Below, piece after piece: positions 5,176 through 5,354 of a stretch of 5,354 nt of DNA. The DNA is from UBA7672 sp035548775 (GTDB taxonomy: Bacteria > Pseudomonadota > Alphaproteobacteria > Caulobacterales > Hyphomonadaceae). Location of the stretch: the NCBI GenBank assembly GCA_035548775.1, contig DASZSI010000103.1, forward strand, positions 1 through 5,354. Reading direction: 5' to 3'. Position 1 is the stretch's first letter; every line of letters begins with the position of its first letter. The translations under genes and the position numbers were made by a program. The notes under the pieces are model-generated. The model had not been told where the DNA came from and searched no databases. It saw nothing but the letters and a program-made list of their open reading frames with translations.

Positions 5176-5354
5176 CTATTCGGCGGCCTGCATCTGCGCC
5201 GGACGATATTTCGCGCCATCGCTTTCGTGCGCAGGGTGGCCATAGCTGTCGAGCATCCGCTCCAGCTTGCGCACCAGCATCCGATCCATGGCGCCGGCCA
5301 GACCCGGTATCCGCAGGGAGATTGAGTAGAATGCCTTTCGCGCGCCGATGAATA
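5176..5354 (-). CDS. C-terminal end of an unidentified protein, cut by the window edge
   Basis: A minus-strand frame is open from the right edge to a TAG at 5178-5176, giving the last 58 residues of a protein. It begins in the window F-I-G-A-R-K-A-F-Y-S, continues R-I-P-G-L-A-G-A-M-D-R-M-L-V-R-K-L-E-R-M-L (probably helical, basic) and ends P-A-Q-M-Q-A-A-E. About three quarters of its codons end in G or C, matching the host style and supporting real coding. I do not recognise the family from this tail. Its stop directly abuts the hydrolase stop, in convergent orientation. Confidence 0.65.
   Translation of the reverse strand, partial: FIGARKAFYSISLRIPGLAGAMDRMLVRKLERMLDSYGHPAHESDGAKYRPAQMQAAE

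Noticed and set aside
1..5354. CRISPR array, insertion sequence, tRNA or rRNA
   Set aside because: No regularly spaced direct repeats, no transposase or terminal inverted repeats, and no cloverleaf or rRNA-like stretch was found by eye on either strand.

Overview
The window looks like a chromosomal stretch of a GC-rich alphaproteobacterium. This is inferred from roughly 60-67% GC in most genes, the codon usage and the gene families present; no marker gene fixes the genus. It holds five near-certain or probable complete genes, one gene cut by the right edge, two very small candidate ORFs, and some notable intergenic structure.

Left block, minus strand, read right to left: a periplasmic SIMPL-domain (DUF541/YggE-like) protein at 2465-3346 is followed by a strong hairpin. 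Next comes a 303-base leader/intergenic stretch with a textbook intrinsic terminator and a candidate 25-residue ORF. Then come rtcB (RNA-splicing ligase, 950-2161) and, 68 bases after it on the same strand, an unrecognised 273-residue protein at 60-881. That last protein carries an R-N-x3-H motif in a helical setting typical of HEPN ribonucleases. It is clearly poorer in GC than everything else here (about 47-50% in the lines counted, against 62-67% in rtcB). A possible RNA cutter placed directly behind an RNA ligase is the most interesting feature of the window.

Right block, plus strand: divergent from the SIMPL gene, a TTG-started, membrane-anchored DUF4105 (Lnb N-terminal domain) protein at 3468-4319 is followed after 55 bases by a dienelactone-hydrolase-family alpha/beta hydrolase at 4375-5175. 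A 19-codon mini-ORF overlaps the stop of the first and the start of the second, which suggests translational coupling. A partial minus-strand gene ends at 5176, with its stop codon directly abutting the hydrolase stop.

The SIMPL and DUF4105 genes share a 121-base divergent control region with a perfect 13-base dyad. I found no CRISPR array, insertion sequence, tRNA or rRNA.
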